64,000 nt of DNA from Nonlabens tegetincola (GCF_002954355.1 NZ_MQVV01000010.1:372001-436000), one strand, 5' to 3'. Counted from the stretch's first letter, positions 18,700 to 27,477 are shown. The notes: generated by a model not told the origin, from the sequence alone. A program made the numbers and translations.

Positions 18700-19521
18700 A
18701 TGAAGGTCAGGTTGTTAATAGTAATCTTATTGATCGTAAGTTGTAAAAAGTCACCATCAATTGCAGATATCTCTACACTCGATGAAATTTCATATGAAGA
18801 AATGTTACAACAAGCAAGTAGTAATACTCTTATCGTTAGGGATGATGTTGTTTACATAGATGAAAATAACAATGTGCTTTCCAATGAAGAAAAGGAAAGT
18901 CGCAATGAAGATTTAATGTATGCAAAATGGCTAGTCAATGAACAAAATGAGCTGGTCATGGTACAGTTACAATCCAGAGAAAATGCTCTTAAGTGGTTGA
19001 GTGACCGACCAGTTATTAAAGATAATTCTCAGATTGATTGTAACAAATTAGATATGTTATTAGAACGTATTTATCGACGAGACCAAGAAAATAGAAGTTC
19101 GCAAGCGATTTTACCAAAAGTTGATTCGCTCAATCTTGTAGCCATAGAAGCGGTGATAGATAAATGCGGTATGCCTACCATAGAAAATTCGGGAGAAATG
19201 GGGCCTAGCGCTGTTTGGTTAGTAATACAACACGCTAGCGCCGATAAGCGCAAAAAATACTTTCCCATGTTGTTAGAAGCTTCAAAAAAAGGTGATTTAG
19301 ATAGGCAAGACATCGCTCTTATGCAGGACCGCATGCTTATGGATGCTGGCAAACCACAACTTTATGGATCCCAAGTTACCGTTGATGAAAGTGGTGAATA
19401 CGTGCTTTACGATTTAAGAGACCCTGAAACTGTGGACCAACGCCGTGCAGTCATGAATTTAATGCCTTTAAAGGAATATCTTAATTTCTTTGAAATAGAA
19501 TTCAATGTGCCTCAAAAATGA
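18700..19521 (+). CDS. DUF6624-like lipoprotein
   Basis: 273 aa. The N-terminus MKVRLLIVILLIVSCKK is a lipoprotein signal with Cys15, so it is probably anchored in a membrane facing the periplasm. The C-terminal 120 residues match the DUF6624 pattern: GPSAVWLVIQHA, KKYFPMLLEASKKGDL, DRMLMDAGKPQLYGSQV. Function unknown. It is in an operon with hemW (2-base gap) and the cyclase-family gene (4-base ATGA overlap). Confidence 0.75.
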   Translation: MKVRLLIVILLIVSCKKSPSIADISTLDEISYEEMLQQASSNTLIVRDDVVYIDENNNVLSNEEKESRNEDLMYAKWLVNEQNELVMVQLQSRENALKWLSDRPVIKDNSQIDCNKLDMLLERIYRRDQENRSSQAILPKVDSLNLVAIEAVIDKCGMPTIENSGEMGPSAVWLVIQHASADKRKKYFPMLLEASKKGDLDRQDIALMQDRMLMDAGKPQLYGSQVTVDESGEYVLYDLRDPETVDQRRAVMNLMPLKEYLNFFEIEFNVPQK

Positions 19522-20324
19522 GAATAGCTCTGTTATTACTTTTAATTTTATCATTGATTGCATGCAATCAAAACAATACAACTATGACCGCTACCATTCA
19601 TATAGAATCCAAAAATTATAAGATAGACCTAGACAAACCCATTGATATAAGTATTCCTGTACAACATCAATCTGGTGTAGGTGCCTGGTATATCGATCAA
19701 CCTACTATTAAGCATGTTGAGGTTGATGGTTACGTAGGAAAAGTAGAATTGGGCGGCAGTACAAATTTTAATGATGTTTCGTTTAATCCTCACTCTCATG
19801 TAACTCATACTGAATGTGTAGGACATATCACAAAGCAAGTTTACAGCGTGAATCAAGCATTAAATAGAACCTTTTTTAAAGCACAGGTTATTAGTGTTCA
19901 ACCAGAAGAGTTTGAGGATGATTTGATAATTACCTTAGAAAAGTTTACCCATATTGCTGACGATGTAGAGGCAATTGTGATAAGAACTCTTCCTAATTCA
20001 GGTGATAAAAAGACCAGGAACTATTCTCATACTAATCCACCTTATTTACTGGAAGAAGTAGCAGTACGCTTTCGCGAAAGCGGAATAAAACACCTGCTTA
20101 TTGATTTGCCTAGCGTAGATAAAGAAAAGGACGAAGGAGCATTACTAGCCCACAAGGCTTTCTTTAATTATCAAGGCGACTACCGAATGGATGCTACGAT
20201 TACAGAATTTATTTATGTACCCGATGAGGTGAGTGATGGAAATTATTTATTGGATTTGCAAATAGCACCTATAGAGAATGACGCAGCTCCTTCTAGACCT
20301 ATTTTGTATAAGATAAAATCTTAA
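19518..20324 (+). CDS. Cyclase-family (kynurenine formamidase-like) lipoprotein
   Basis: 268 aa of the PF04199 cyclase/hydrolase type. FNPHSHVTHTECVGHI matches the metal-binding HxxTHxD/E core, although the last ligand is E-C here. The N-terminus MRIALLLLLILSLIACNQ is a lipoprotein signal with Cys16; a start at the internal ATG 19584 (MTATIHIES) would remove it and give a cytoplasmic enzyme, as most family members are. The 4-base overlap with the preceding stop supports the longer start. A palindrome copy (20067-20082) is read as RFRES inside the C-terminal half. Confidence 0.75.
   Translation: MRIALLLLLILSLIACNQNNTTMTATIHIESKNYKIDLDKPIDISIPVQHQSGVGAWYIDQPTIKHVEVDGYVGKVELGGSTNFNDVSFNPHSHVTHTECVGHITKQVYSVNQALNRTFFKAQVISVQPEEFEDDLIITLEKFTHIADDVEAIVIRTLPNSGDKKTRNYSHTNPPYLLEEVAVRFRESGIKHLLIDLPSVDKEKDEGALLAHKAFFNYQGDYRMDATITEFIYVPDEVSDGNYLLDLQIAPIENDAAPSRPILYKIKS
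20067..20082. repeat. Palindromic repeat, copy 4
   Basis: Exact copy in the cyclase-family gene, read RFRES. Confidence 0.95.
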
Positions 20325-20333
20325 GTTTGTGGT

Positions 20334-20957
20334 ATGGAGTACTTATTTATAGGGCTGGCAGCAGGAGCAGTAATATCTTTTTTTATTTTCAAATTCTTAG
20401 TTAAGGGCAACCATTCAAAAAATAATACTAAGGAACAAAGCGTGGTGCTCATGGAAAAAATACGCACGGTATGTAAATTCATTACTGTTGAAGGAGATTT
20501 TGCCGAGATATATCACTACGAAAATGTAAAGGAAAAACTCATGACCCTATTACTAGGTAAAAAGAAGGCTATTGTACTTGTAAATGCCAAAGCACATATA
20601 GGCTATGATTTAACTAAAATCAAAATGCATAGTGATCCTGAACGTAAAACGATTACTCTTACTAATTTTCCACAGCCACAAGTAATGAGTATCGAAACGG
20701 ATCTTAATTACTACGACAAAAAAGAAGGTTGGGCAAACTATTTTTCTAGTTCTGATCTTACTGAAATTTCAAGAAACGCAAAGCAACATATCATTGACAA
20801 AATACCAGAAAGTGGCCTTCTAGAGCAAGCTCAACAAGAAGCCTTACAAGCGATTCAAATGATGGAAACCCTTGCACAAACTATCGGTTGGACCTTAGAT
20901 TACAATGCACTTTTACTCGAGGAACCTGAAAAACAGGTTAAGATTTTAAATAAATAA
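20334..20957 (+). CDS. DUF4230 domain membrane-anchored protein
   Basis: 207 aa with one N-terminal membrane helix (residues 3-22) and a soluble DUF4230 domain: an early VCKFITVEGDFAEIYHYE segment, a KAIVLVNAKAHIGYDL strand pair and a helical C-terminus (AQQEALQAIQMMETLAQ). Function unknown. It begins 9 bases after the cyclase gene, so it is the probable end of the hemW operon. It converges on the zinc-ribbon gene with a 2-base gap. Confidence 0.8.
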   Translation: MEYLFIGLAAGAVISFFIFKFLVKGNHSKNNTKEQSVVLMEKIRTVCKFITVEGDFAEIYHYENVKEKLMTLLLGKKKAIVLVNAKAHIGYDLTKIKMHSDPERKTITLTNFPQPQVMSIETDLNYYDKKEGWANYFSSSDLTEISRNAKQHIIDKIPESGLLEQAQQEALQAIQMMETLAQTIGWTLDYNALLLEEPEKQVKILNK

Positions 20958-20959
20958 GG

Positions 20960-22057
20960 TTATTGAACCTGGCTCGACACTACAATAATGACTGTAAGAA
21001 CGATAAGTGTACAAACTACCGCAAAAAATATTTTCCAAAAAGAGTAGGGTCTGGAGCCGTGTATTTTACCAGTTTGCCCATTTACATAGAAGTGATATTG
21101 TTTACTGTTGTAATAATAACTACTTATGTATACAGGTAGTAATATATGCTTAAAGGTTTCATCATCTAAAGACATGTTAACACTACTTATTTTTTGAGTA
21201 TCTCCACCTATATCACGACGTATCCAATTTCTACAAATCTCCTCAGCACGCTTGTTAGATACAATGTGTCCTTCCTTTAATGAAATGGTGTATTTCTCTG
21301 TCACATAACCAGCTAGAAAGCGAGAGTCAAAATTAGTAAGCTGTTTTAAATCCCACCTAGCAACTTGCTCGGGAATTTGGGACTGCTGTTTTTTAGTAGC
21401 CTTAACTAAAGTGTCATCGATAAACCCAGAGACATTACCAGCAGCAGGACTCCAGTCTGTTCTTCTTTCTCTAACCTGTCTTTTGTTTTCACCACTACCT
21501 ACTGTTTTTGTTACATAATAGTAATCACCTCGCATTCCAGTATAACCTGCTTGTAATTGCGCATCAAATGTCCAATAAGGTAAGTAAAGACCTTTGGTGT
21601 TTTCAGGACTTAATGAAGCCTTTTTTAAGTTATTAGGAGCCCACCAAAGTTTATTAACCCAGTTTTTAAATATTAAATGAGCTTTACCTTGATTAATTTG
21701 AAACGGAATAAGAGCGCCTGGTTGTATCCATTCCTCACGATATAGCTCATCAATTTGCAACGGCGATGCACAGTAAACACATTGCAAAGTTTTGTAGGAT
21801 TCTTCAACATGCTGGGTAGCACCACAACTTTTACAATCCAACAAACTCAATTCTGTGGAATGCGATTGTGATCCTAACTGTTCTAGATAAGGAAGTAATT
21901 CTATTTCTTGAAAAGGTTGCTCCTTATGTTCAATTTGTTCTTTATGACCACAATAATCACAAGTTATTAGGTCTGTACCTGGTTCATAAGTAAGTTCTGC
22001 GCCACAATTGACGCAGGACTTTTTACGTTTGGAAACGCTTTTTATCGACTCGCTCAC
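20960..22057 (-). CDS. Double zinc-ribbon membrane protein
   Basis: 365 aa. There are two N-terminal zinc ribbons: C15-x2-C18 ... CDYC (CVNCGAEL, ITCDYCGH) and CKSC ... CVYC. A central region has W/Y-rich strands (YLPYWTFDAQLQAGYTGMRGDYYY, TDWSPAAGNVSGFIDD), and a single membrane helix lies at the C-terminus (FAVVCTLIVLTVIIVV). It resembles proteins misnamed primosomal/helicase-like in genomes; no helicase motif is present. It is 10 bases downstream of the SPFH gene, so the two are probably one operon and partners at the membrane. Confidence 0.75.
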   Translation of the reverse strand: MSESIKSVSKRKKSCVNCGAELTYEPGTDLITCDYCGHKEQIEHKEQPFQEIELLPYLEQLGSQSHSTELSLLDCKSCGATQHVEESYKTLQCVYCASPLQIDELYREEWIQPGALIPFQINQGKAHLIFKNWVNKLWWAPNNLKKASLSPENTKGLYLPYWTFDAQLQAGYTGMRGDYYYVTKTVGSGENKRQVRERRTDWSPAAGNVSGFIDDTLVKATKKQQSQIPEQVARWDLKQLTNFDSRFLAGYVTEKYTISLKEGHIVSNKRAEEICRNWIRRDIGGDTQKISSVNMSLDDETFKHILLPVYISSYYYNSKQYHFYVNGQTGKIHGSRPYSFWKIFFAVVCTLIVLTVIIVVSSQVQ

Positions 22058-22067
22058 GAGCTATTTA

Positions 22068-23204
22068 TTAAGAATTAGGTAATGGCGGTGGTGTAGTTCC
22101 TCCTAAAAAGACTTTTAATTCATCAATATCCTTAAGAGCTTTCCAACCGTCTAATCCTGCGCGCCATATTAAGGTTTCTTTGTTCACGGTTCTTCCTGCA
22201 AATAAAGCTCTTAATTGTTTAAAAGGCACAGGTCCGGCTTGTGCGCCGTTGAGTGCATAAAAATATTGAACAGCCTGCGGTAATGGTGGTGGCGCCACAG
22301 GCGCTGATTGAGTTTGAGGTGCGGCTGCTGTTCCAGCTGTTGGATTCATCATGCCGCCCATTTGTTGGGCTAGAACAAATCCCATTCCCATTCCCATTCC
22401 GGCACCAGCAGTTCCTCCTTCATTTGCTGCTGCCGCTTCGATTGCCTTGGCCGTTTTAAATTTTGTAAGCTTGTCTAGGTCTAACTTATCAATACGACTG
22501 TACTCAAAAATCTCTTTTTTAAGATCTTCTGGCATCGATACATTTTCAATGTAAAAACGCTCTAGTGAAATACCTACACCCAAAAATTCTGGTTGCATTA
22601 CTTCCTTGCAGGTTTCAGAAAGTTCTGATGTGTTTGCAGCGTATAGTTCAATAGGTAAATTAGCTTCTCCTACAGTGTCAGTAAAACGTGTGGCGATCAG
22701 ACTTTTTAAGTGTTCATTAATCTCAAAGTTGGTAAAGTTGTTATCAGTCCCTACAATGTCAATGATAAACTTACCTGGATCATTAATTTTAAATGCATAA
22801 GTACCAAAGGCTCTTATTTCAACTAATCCAAATCTATCGTCGCTTAAGGTAATTGGGTTTTTAGTTCCCCATTTTTCATCAGTGAATAAGTGCGTGTTTA
22901 CAAAGTAAACCTCTGCTTTAAAGGGCGAATTAAAACCATACTTCCATCCTTTTAAAGTTGAAAGGATAGGTAGGTTTTGAGTAGTCAGATCGTACGTTCC
23001 TGATGTAAATACATCTGCAAGCTGCCCTTCATTCACAAAAACCGCAGCTTGTCCTTCACGTACGATGAGTTTGGCGCCGTTTTTTATTTCGTTTTGATAG
23101 CGTTCAAAACGGTGTGCAATGGTATCGTCGGTATAATCCAGCCACTCAACAATATCAATAAATTCGTGGCTTAATTTCTCTTTTATTTTATCAAAAATAC
23201 TCAT
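22068..23204 (-). CDS. SPFH-domain protein with C-terminal GYF_2 domain
   Basis: 378 aa from ATG 23204 (MSIFDKIKEKL); an upstream in-frame ATG at 23234 adds 10 residues. The SPFH-type region (about 1-240) includes ERYQNEIKNGAKLIVREGQAAVFVNEG and IVGTDNNFTNFEINEHLKSLI. It is followed by a Gly/Met/Ala/Pro-rich linker and a C-terminal DUF4339/GYF_2 domain (YFYALNGAQAGPVPFKQL ... TLIWRAGLDGW). Related proteins are called virion core protein or YdjI-like. It has no membrane helix and probably acts with the downstream zinc-ribbon membrane protein. A palindrome copy sits upstream (23249-23264). Confidence 0.8.
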   Translation of the reverse strand: MSIFDKIKEKLSHEFIDIVEWLDYTDDTIAHRFERYQNEIKNGAKLIVREGQAAVFVNEGQLADVFTSGTYDLTTQNLPILSTLKGWKYGFNSPFKAEVYFVNTHLFTDEKWGTKNPITLSDDRFGLVEIRAFGTYAFKINDPGKFIIDIVGTDNNFTNFEINEHLKSLIATRFTDTVGEANLPIELYAANTSELSETCKEVMQPEFLGVGISLERFYIENVSMPEDLKKEIFEYSRIDKLDLDKLTKFKTAKAIEAAAANEGGTAGAGMGMGMGFVLAQQMGGMMNPTAGTAAAPQTQSAPVAPPPLPQAVQYFYALNGAQAGPVPFKQLRALFAGRTVNKETLIWRAGLDGWKALKDIDELKVFLGGTTPPPLPNS

Positions 23205-23248
23205 GGTGGTAGCTTTTAAATTTTGGGTATTCAATGTAGTGATTTTTA

Positions 23249-23264
23249 CGCTTTCGCGAAAGCG
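23249..23264. repeat. Palindromic repeat, copy 5
   Basis: Exact copy, intergenic, upstream of the SPFH gene (minus strand). Confidence 0.95.
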
Positions 23265-23280
23265 TATTTATCAACCTTAA

Positions 23281-23643
23281 TTATTTAATAAGATTGAGAT
23301 CATTCAATTGAACAAGCAAGGAATCAATAAACTCGCGTTGTTCGAGCTGTGATTTGTTGGCAATTTTAATCGTATATACCTCGTTGAAGCTTGTTTGATC
23401 AGTAAGGGAGCTGTCTATAATAACATTAAGGTTATCTACTAATCTAGACATAGGCCAGTCCTTCATCACTAATGAATCACCGGTCAGTTTTAAAGAGGCT
23501 TTACCATATAAACCTAGACCATTTCCACCTTCAATATATCCTTCTAAACTTAGAGTTTTAACCTCTACACGTTTAAAGTCAGTGGAGCAGGAAGTTAAGC
23601 CAATAAAAAAGAGAAATAAGAGTAAGAAGTTTTTTAAGTTCAT
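23281..23643 (-). CDS. Small lipoprotein, unknown function
   Basis: 120 aa. The lipoprotein signal MNLKNFLLLFLFFIGLTSCS has Cys19 in the lipobox LTSC. The mature part has a strand-rich centre (YGKASLKLTGDSLVMK) and a helical C-terminus. No family is recognised. It is upstream of the SPFH gene on the same strand, but separated from it by about 75 bases containing a palindrome copy. Confidence 0.7.
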   Translation of the reverse strand: MNLKNFLLLFLFFIGLTSCSTDFKRVEVKTLSLEGYIEGGNGLGLYGKASLKLTGDSLVMKDWPMSRLVDNLNVIIDSSLTDQTSFNEVYTIKIANKSQLEQREFIDSLLVQLNDLNLIK

Positions 23644-23722
23644 GAGGCAATAGCTTTGGGTAAATATAGTTATTAAACGTTATTTAATTAGGTGCTAGTA
23701 TAGGGAGCTTTTTTGATTATCC

Positions 23723-23730
23723 TATATTTG
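23723..23730 (+). promoter_or_regulatory. -7 promoter element upstream of the M23 peptidase gene
   Basis: TATATTTG fits the Bacteroidota -7 consensus TAnnTTTG and lies 15 bases before the ATG at 23746. No well-spaced -33 TTG is seen. Its position supports 23746 rather than 23817 as the true start. Confidence 0.4.
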
Positions 23731-23745
23731 TACTAGAAGAACAAA

Positions 23746-23816
23746 ATGGCAAAAAGAAAAAGAAAAAAGGGAACGAATTCTCTAGAAAAAAGAGTAGATG
23801 GACCAGTCACTATCGT
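23746..23816 (+). other. N-terminal leader of the M23 peptidase in the other frame, with A_AAA_AAG slip site
   Basis: From ATG 23746 the frame reads MAKRKRKK and then would run to a stop at 23821. In the frame of the peptidase body the codons before 23817 are open and read SRKKSRWTSHYR, which looks like genuine N-terminal sequence of this family. The two frames meet at 23763-23769, A_AAA_AAG, the same heptamer as the E. coli dnaX -1 frameshift site. Either one A is missing from the A6 run or translation slips -1. The joined protein would be 293 aa. Confidence 0.6.
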
Positions 23817-24626
23817 ATGGTAGTGCTCAATGATGACACCTTTGAAGAACGTTTTTCTTTAAAGCTGAATAGGTTAAACGTTTTCTTTATCACTGCCATA
23901 AGTGCATTATTGCTTATTGTTTTAACCACCTTACTCATCGCTTTTACTCCTTTAAGAGAGTATATTCCAGGTTATTCTAATGCCAAAACTAAAAGTACGG
24001 CAGTTCAATTGACAAAGGAAACCGATTCATTAAGACAAGTGCTGGCGACGAAAGACGAGCAGTATAACCGAATAAAAAAAATTCTTCTAGGTGACTTAAC
24101 TTTTGAAGAATATGAAAGTACTACTGCAGAAGATTCTACCACAACAATACAAGCTGTACCAGATTTGTCACCTAGTGAGCAAGAAAACGAATTGCGCAAT
24201 GAGGTTGCAAAAGTTGACCGATACAATATATTGAACGATGCGAGTGTGCGTACTGAATTTGTTCTGTTTACACCTGTGTCAGGATCATTAACAGGATCAT
24301 TTAATCCAGAAGAAGATCATTATGCTGTCGATATCGCAGCGTCTGTAGGAACTCCTATAAAAGCTGCCGCAGATGGAACTGTAATTTTTTCTGGGTGGAC
24401 AGTGGAAACTGGTTATACAGTGATTATAGAACACGCATTTGGTTTAATAACGGTATATAAACATGCTGGTGAACTTCTCAAACAACAAAATGATCGAGTA
24501 GAATCAGGTGAAGTTATCGCTAGCATAGGTAACACAGGTGAACTTACTACCGGACCTCATTTACACTTTGAAATATGGAGCGATGGTTACCCATTAGATC
24601 CAAGTAACTTTATTAGCTTTAAATAA
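23817..24626 (+). CDS. M23 family metallopeptidase, membrane-anchored
   Basis: 269 aa from the in-frame ATG 23817; probably 293 aa when the leader at 23746 is joined. A membrane helix spans residues about 21-43. Then come a coiled-coil-like segment (SLRQVLATKDEQYNRIKKIL) and a C-terminal LytM domain. Zinc-site motifs are F-N-x-E-x-D-H-Y-A-V-D-I (HxxxD type) and the final GPHLHFEIW (HxH). Family members cut peptidoglycan cross-links, or act as activators when degenerate; the HLH and the upstream H..D are present, so catalysis is plausible. Its TAA overlaps the GH3 gene's ATG. Confidence 0.9.
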   Translation: MVVLNDDTFEERFSLKLNRLNVFFITAISALLLIVLTTLLIAFTPLREYIPGYSNAKTKSTAVQLTKETDSLRQVLATKDEQYNRIKKILLGDLTFEEYESTTAEDSTTTIQAVPDLSPSEQENELRNEVAKVDRYNILNDASVRTEFVLFTPVSGSLTGSFNPEEDHYAVDIAASVGTPIKAAADGTVIFSGWTVETGYTVIIEHAFGLITVYKHAGELLKQQNDRVESGEVIASIGNTGELTTGPHLHFEIWSDGYPLDPSNFISFK

Positions 24627-26122
24627 TGTCGTTAAAGTCCTTTGCAGCACGCATATTTGCTAAGTTTATCGATCGTAAAACTCACAAGTGGAGTGAAAAT
24701 CCAATTGAAACTCAAAACAAAGTTTTCAAGCATTTATTGGAAACTGCTTCTTCGACTGATTTTGGAAACGATCATAATTTTAAAACCATAAAAACACATC
24801 AAGAATTTACAAAACAAGTGCCTGTACGTGATTACGAGGATTTAAGGCCTTATGTAGATAGAGTGGTTGATGGAGAAAGCGATGTTTTATGGCCAGGTAA
24901 ACCTCTTTATTATGCCAAAACATCTGGAACAACCAGTGGAGCCAAATATATTCCTATCACCAAAGAGAGCATGCCTGAACATATAAAAGCAGCACGCAAT
25001 GCTATTTTGAGCTACATAAATGAGACCGGTAATAGTCATTTTGTGGATGGAAAAATGATATTCCTACAAGGAAGTCCAGAAATGGAGGATAAAAATGGTG
25101 TTCAACTAGGTCGATTGAGCGGTATTGTAGCGCACTATGTACCTGGATATCTTCAACGCAATAGAATGCCTTCTTGGGAAACGAATTGTATCGAGGATTG
25201 GGAAACCAAAGTCGAGGCTATTATCGATGAAACTTTACCTGAAGACATGAGTGTAATTTCAGGTATTCCCAGCTGGGTACAAATGTATTTTGAACGAATC
25301 GTACAGCGCACAGGAAAGCCTGTAGGTGAAGTATTTCCTAACTTCAATTTGTTTATTTACGGTGGTGTAAATTTTGAACCTTATAAGGCTAGATTTGAAC
25401 AACTTATAGGTAGGCAGGTGGATAGTATTGAGCTTTTTCCTGCAAGTGAAGGCTTTTTTGCATATCAAGATACTAGAAATGAAAAGGGTATGCTATTGCT
25501 GCTAGATGCTGGTATCTTTTATGAGTTTATTCCTGCAGATCAGTTTTATGATGAAAATCCTCCTAGACTTACCATTGCAGATGTGGAAGTAGGTGTGAAT
25601 TATGTGATGATTATTTCTACTACTGCTGGATTATGGGCTTATAACATTGGTGATACAATTGCGTTTACTTCAGTTCAACCTTACAGAGTAGTTGTTACAG
25701 GTAGAATAAAACATTACATAAGTGCCAGTGGTGAGCACGTAATAGGAAAAGAGGTTGAACAGGCAATGAAAGAAGCTTGTGATGTTCAACAGGTTATAAT
25801 CAACGAATTTACTGTCGCACCTCAGTTAAACCCAAATGATGGTGAATTACCATACCACGAATGGTTCATAGAATTCGATCAAAACATGTCTTTTGACAAG
25901 AAAAAATTTAGTGCTGATTTAGATCAAGCGTTACGTAATCAAAATAGTTATTACGACGATCTCATAGTAGGTAAGGTTTTACAACCATTAAAAATAACAA
26001 CCGTTCCTAAGGATGGTTTTAAATCCTACATGAAAACTATTGGTAAATTAGGCGGGCAAAACAAATTACCGCGATTGTCTAATGATAGAAAAATTGCAAG
26101 CTTTTTGGAAAGTTTAAGTTAA
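24626..26122 (+). CDS. GH3-type acyl-adenylating enzyme family protein
   Basis: 498 aa of the GH3 (auxin-responsive promoter) family, which in plants conjugates amino acids to hormones via an acyl-adenylate. The AMP-binding motif YYAKTSGTTSGAKYIPIT is intact near residue 93, with YGGVNFEPY and the conserved LFPASEGFFAYQ later. In Bacteroidota this gene is common but its substrate is unknown. It has a 1-base overlap (TAATG) with the M23 peptidase gene, so the two are translationally coupled. Confidence 0.88.
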   Translation: MSLKSFAARIFAKFIDRKTHKWSENPIETQNKVFKHLLETASSTDFGNDHNFKTIKTHQEFTKQVPVRDYEDLRPYVDRVVDGESDVLWPGKPLYYAKTSGTTSGAKYIPITKESMPEHIKAARNAILSYINETGNSHFVDGKMIFLQGSPEMEDKNGVQLGRLSGIVAHYVPGYLQRNRMPSWETNCIEDWETKVEAIIDETLPEDMSVISGIPSWVQMYFERIVQRTGKPVGEVFPNFNLFIYGGVNFEPYKARFEQLIGRQVDSIELFPASEGFFAYQDTRNEKGMLLLLDAGIFYEFIPADQFYDENPPRLTIADVEVGVNYVMIISTTAGLWAYNIGDTIAFTSVQPYRVVVTGRIKHYISASGEHVIGKEVEQAMKEACDVQQVIINEFTVAPQLNPNDGELPYHEWFIEFDQNMSFDKKKFSADLDQALRNQNSYYDDLIVGKVLQPLKITTVPKDGFKSYMKTIGKLGGQNKLPRLSNDRKIASFLESLS

Positions 26123-26123
26123 C

Positions 26124-26792
26124 CTACATCATTCCTTCTAAAATTAAAACGAACTCTCCTTTGGTTTTTTTAGATTGAAAATGTGAAATTGCTTCTTGTA
26201 CTGTTCCTCTAAAATGCTCCTCAAACATTTTAGAAATTTCTCTTGAAACACTTATTCTACGATCAGGTCCCATGTGTTCCATAAAGTCATTTAATGTTTT
26301 CCCTAGCTTGTGTGGTGATTCATAGAATATAATGCTGCGCGTTTCTTCTTTTAAAAACAACAACCTTTTTTGTCTCCCTTTTTTAACGGGAAGAAAACCT
26401 TCAAATACGAATTTGTCACTAGGTAGTCCAGATACAGTTAGGGCTGGCACAAAAGCTGTTGCTCCTGGTAAAGCTTGAACTTCTATATTTGATTCAATAG
26501 CCTTGCGAGTAAGCAGGTATCCTGGGTCGCTTATTCCTGGAGAACCAGCATCGGTTATTAAGGCCATACTAGTCCCTGCAGCAATTCGTTCTATTATAGA
26601 ATCACTTATTTTATGTTCATTATGCATGTGGTAAGACTGCATAGGGGTATTTATGCTGTAATGCTGTAGTAATTTTCCACTAGTACGAGTATCCTCTGCT
26701 AGAATCAAGTCAACTTCATTTAGCACATTAATAGCTCTAAATGTGATGTCTTCTAGGTTCCCTATAGGTGTAGGTACAAGATACAATTTCAT
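26124..26792 (-). CDS. rsmI: 16S rRNA 2'-O-ribose C1402 methyltransferase
   Basis: 222 aa TP_methylase-fold protein. LYLVPTPIGNLEDITFRA at the N-terminus, LILAEDTRTS, and ALITDAGSPGISDPGY are diagnostic of RsmI, which 2'-O-methylates C1402 in the decoding centre of 16S rRNA. At 222 aa it is shorter than E. coli RsmI (about 286) because it lacks the C-terminal extra domain, as is usual in Bacteroidota. Convergent with the GH3 gene, 1 base apart. Confidence 0.93.
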   Translation of the reverse strand: MKLYLVPTPIGNLEDITFRAINVLNEVDLILAEDTRTSGKLLQHYSINTPMQSYHMHNEHKISDSIIERIAAGTSMALITDAGSPGISDPGYLLTRKAIESNIEVQALPGATAFVPALTVSGLPSDKFVFEGFLPVKKGRQKRLLFLKEETRSIIFYESPHKLGKTLNDFMEHMGPDRRISVSREISKMFEEHFRGTVQEAISHFQSKKTKGEFVLILEGMM

Positions 26793-26861
26793 AATGTGTT
26801 ACTTAGGAAATTCAAAGATAGTTATATACTTCTCATACTAATAAATACGATGAGCTTCTTC

Positions 26862-26869
26862 TATCTTTG
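26862..26869 (+). promoter_or_regulatory. -7 promoter element close to the start of the next gene
   Basis: TATCTTTG is an exact TAnnTTTG element, with the ATG at 26874 only 4 bases beyond. This implies a very short or leaderless mRNA. No convincing -33 TTG is seen. Confidence 0.45.
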
Positions 26870-26873
26870 CATC

Positions 26874-27230
26874 ATGACAAAAGATGAGCTACTAAAAAAG
26901 AGATGGAAAACAACGGAGAGTTTTTTTCAGGAGCGTTTCGGTGATGGAGAAGAGCTAGATCTAGATGCTATTCTATTTGTTATTGGCGTTCAAGAGTTAG
27001 GTCAATTACATCGAAAATTTAAAAAAGATGAGAAATTACAGCTCATGCATATAGCTATATGTAGATTGCTTGAACCATATGGGTATTATGAATTTTCTCA
27101 TTTTGATGAGGATAAATGGCCGCATTACCTTCTTAAAGAAAAATTACCACCTTTAAAGGCTGGTGAGCAATCTCTACTTATGAAGGAAGCAATTGTGAAT
27201 TATATGCTAGAAACTGGGGTAATAGACTAA
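26874..27230 (+). CDS. Small conserved cytosolic protein, unknown function
   Basis: 118 aa from ATG 26874 (MTKDELLKKRW), chosen because the open frame upstream to 26796 overlaps the promoter element and encodes an unrelated hydrophobic stretch. The protein is acidic and helical, with no signal peptide or membrane segment. It has a FVIGVQELGQ motif and WPHYLLKEKLP. I do not recognise a named family. It is divergent from rsmI. Confidence 0.75.
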   Translation: MTKDELLKKRWKTTESFFQERFGDGEELDLDAILFVIGVQELGQLHRKFKKDEKLQLMHIAICRLLEPYGYYEFSHFDEDKWPHYLLKEKLPPLKAGEQSLLMKEAIVNYMLETGVID

Positions 27231-27446
27231 TACAGTAACGTTATTAAATTTTTATTTAAAAGGATAAATTGTTTAGGTATCTAATTGTTTTTCGCACTTA
27301 TCTATATCCATTTCAAAAACAAAATCTTAACGAACTTTTTGCAAGGAAAAGACCAGTATTTCTACTTAATTCAACGTAAAGTCTAATTTACTTAATTAAG
27401 ATTCAATCCAAATAAGAGTTTTTAACTCGGCTTGCAATTATAACGA

Positions 27447-27477
27447 TTGAATTCTATCAATTGAGAGGTTATCTTTG
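27447..27477 (+). promoter_or_regulatory. Promoter of the sdhCAB operon
   Basis: TTG (27447-27449), a 20-base spacer, then TATCTTTG (27470-27477): an exact fit to the flavobacterial -33/-7 consensus. The sdhC ATG is at 27499. The rest of the 27231-27446 gap shows no gene or hairpin. Confidence 0.7.

Noticed and set aside
27231-27446. Possible small gene or riboswitch in the gap before sdhC
   Set aside because: No open frame with a plausible start and no conserved hairpin was found; only the promoter at its end is supported.
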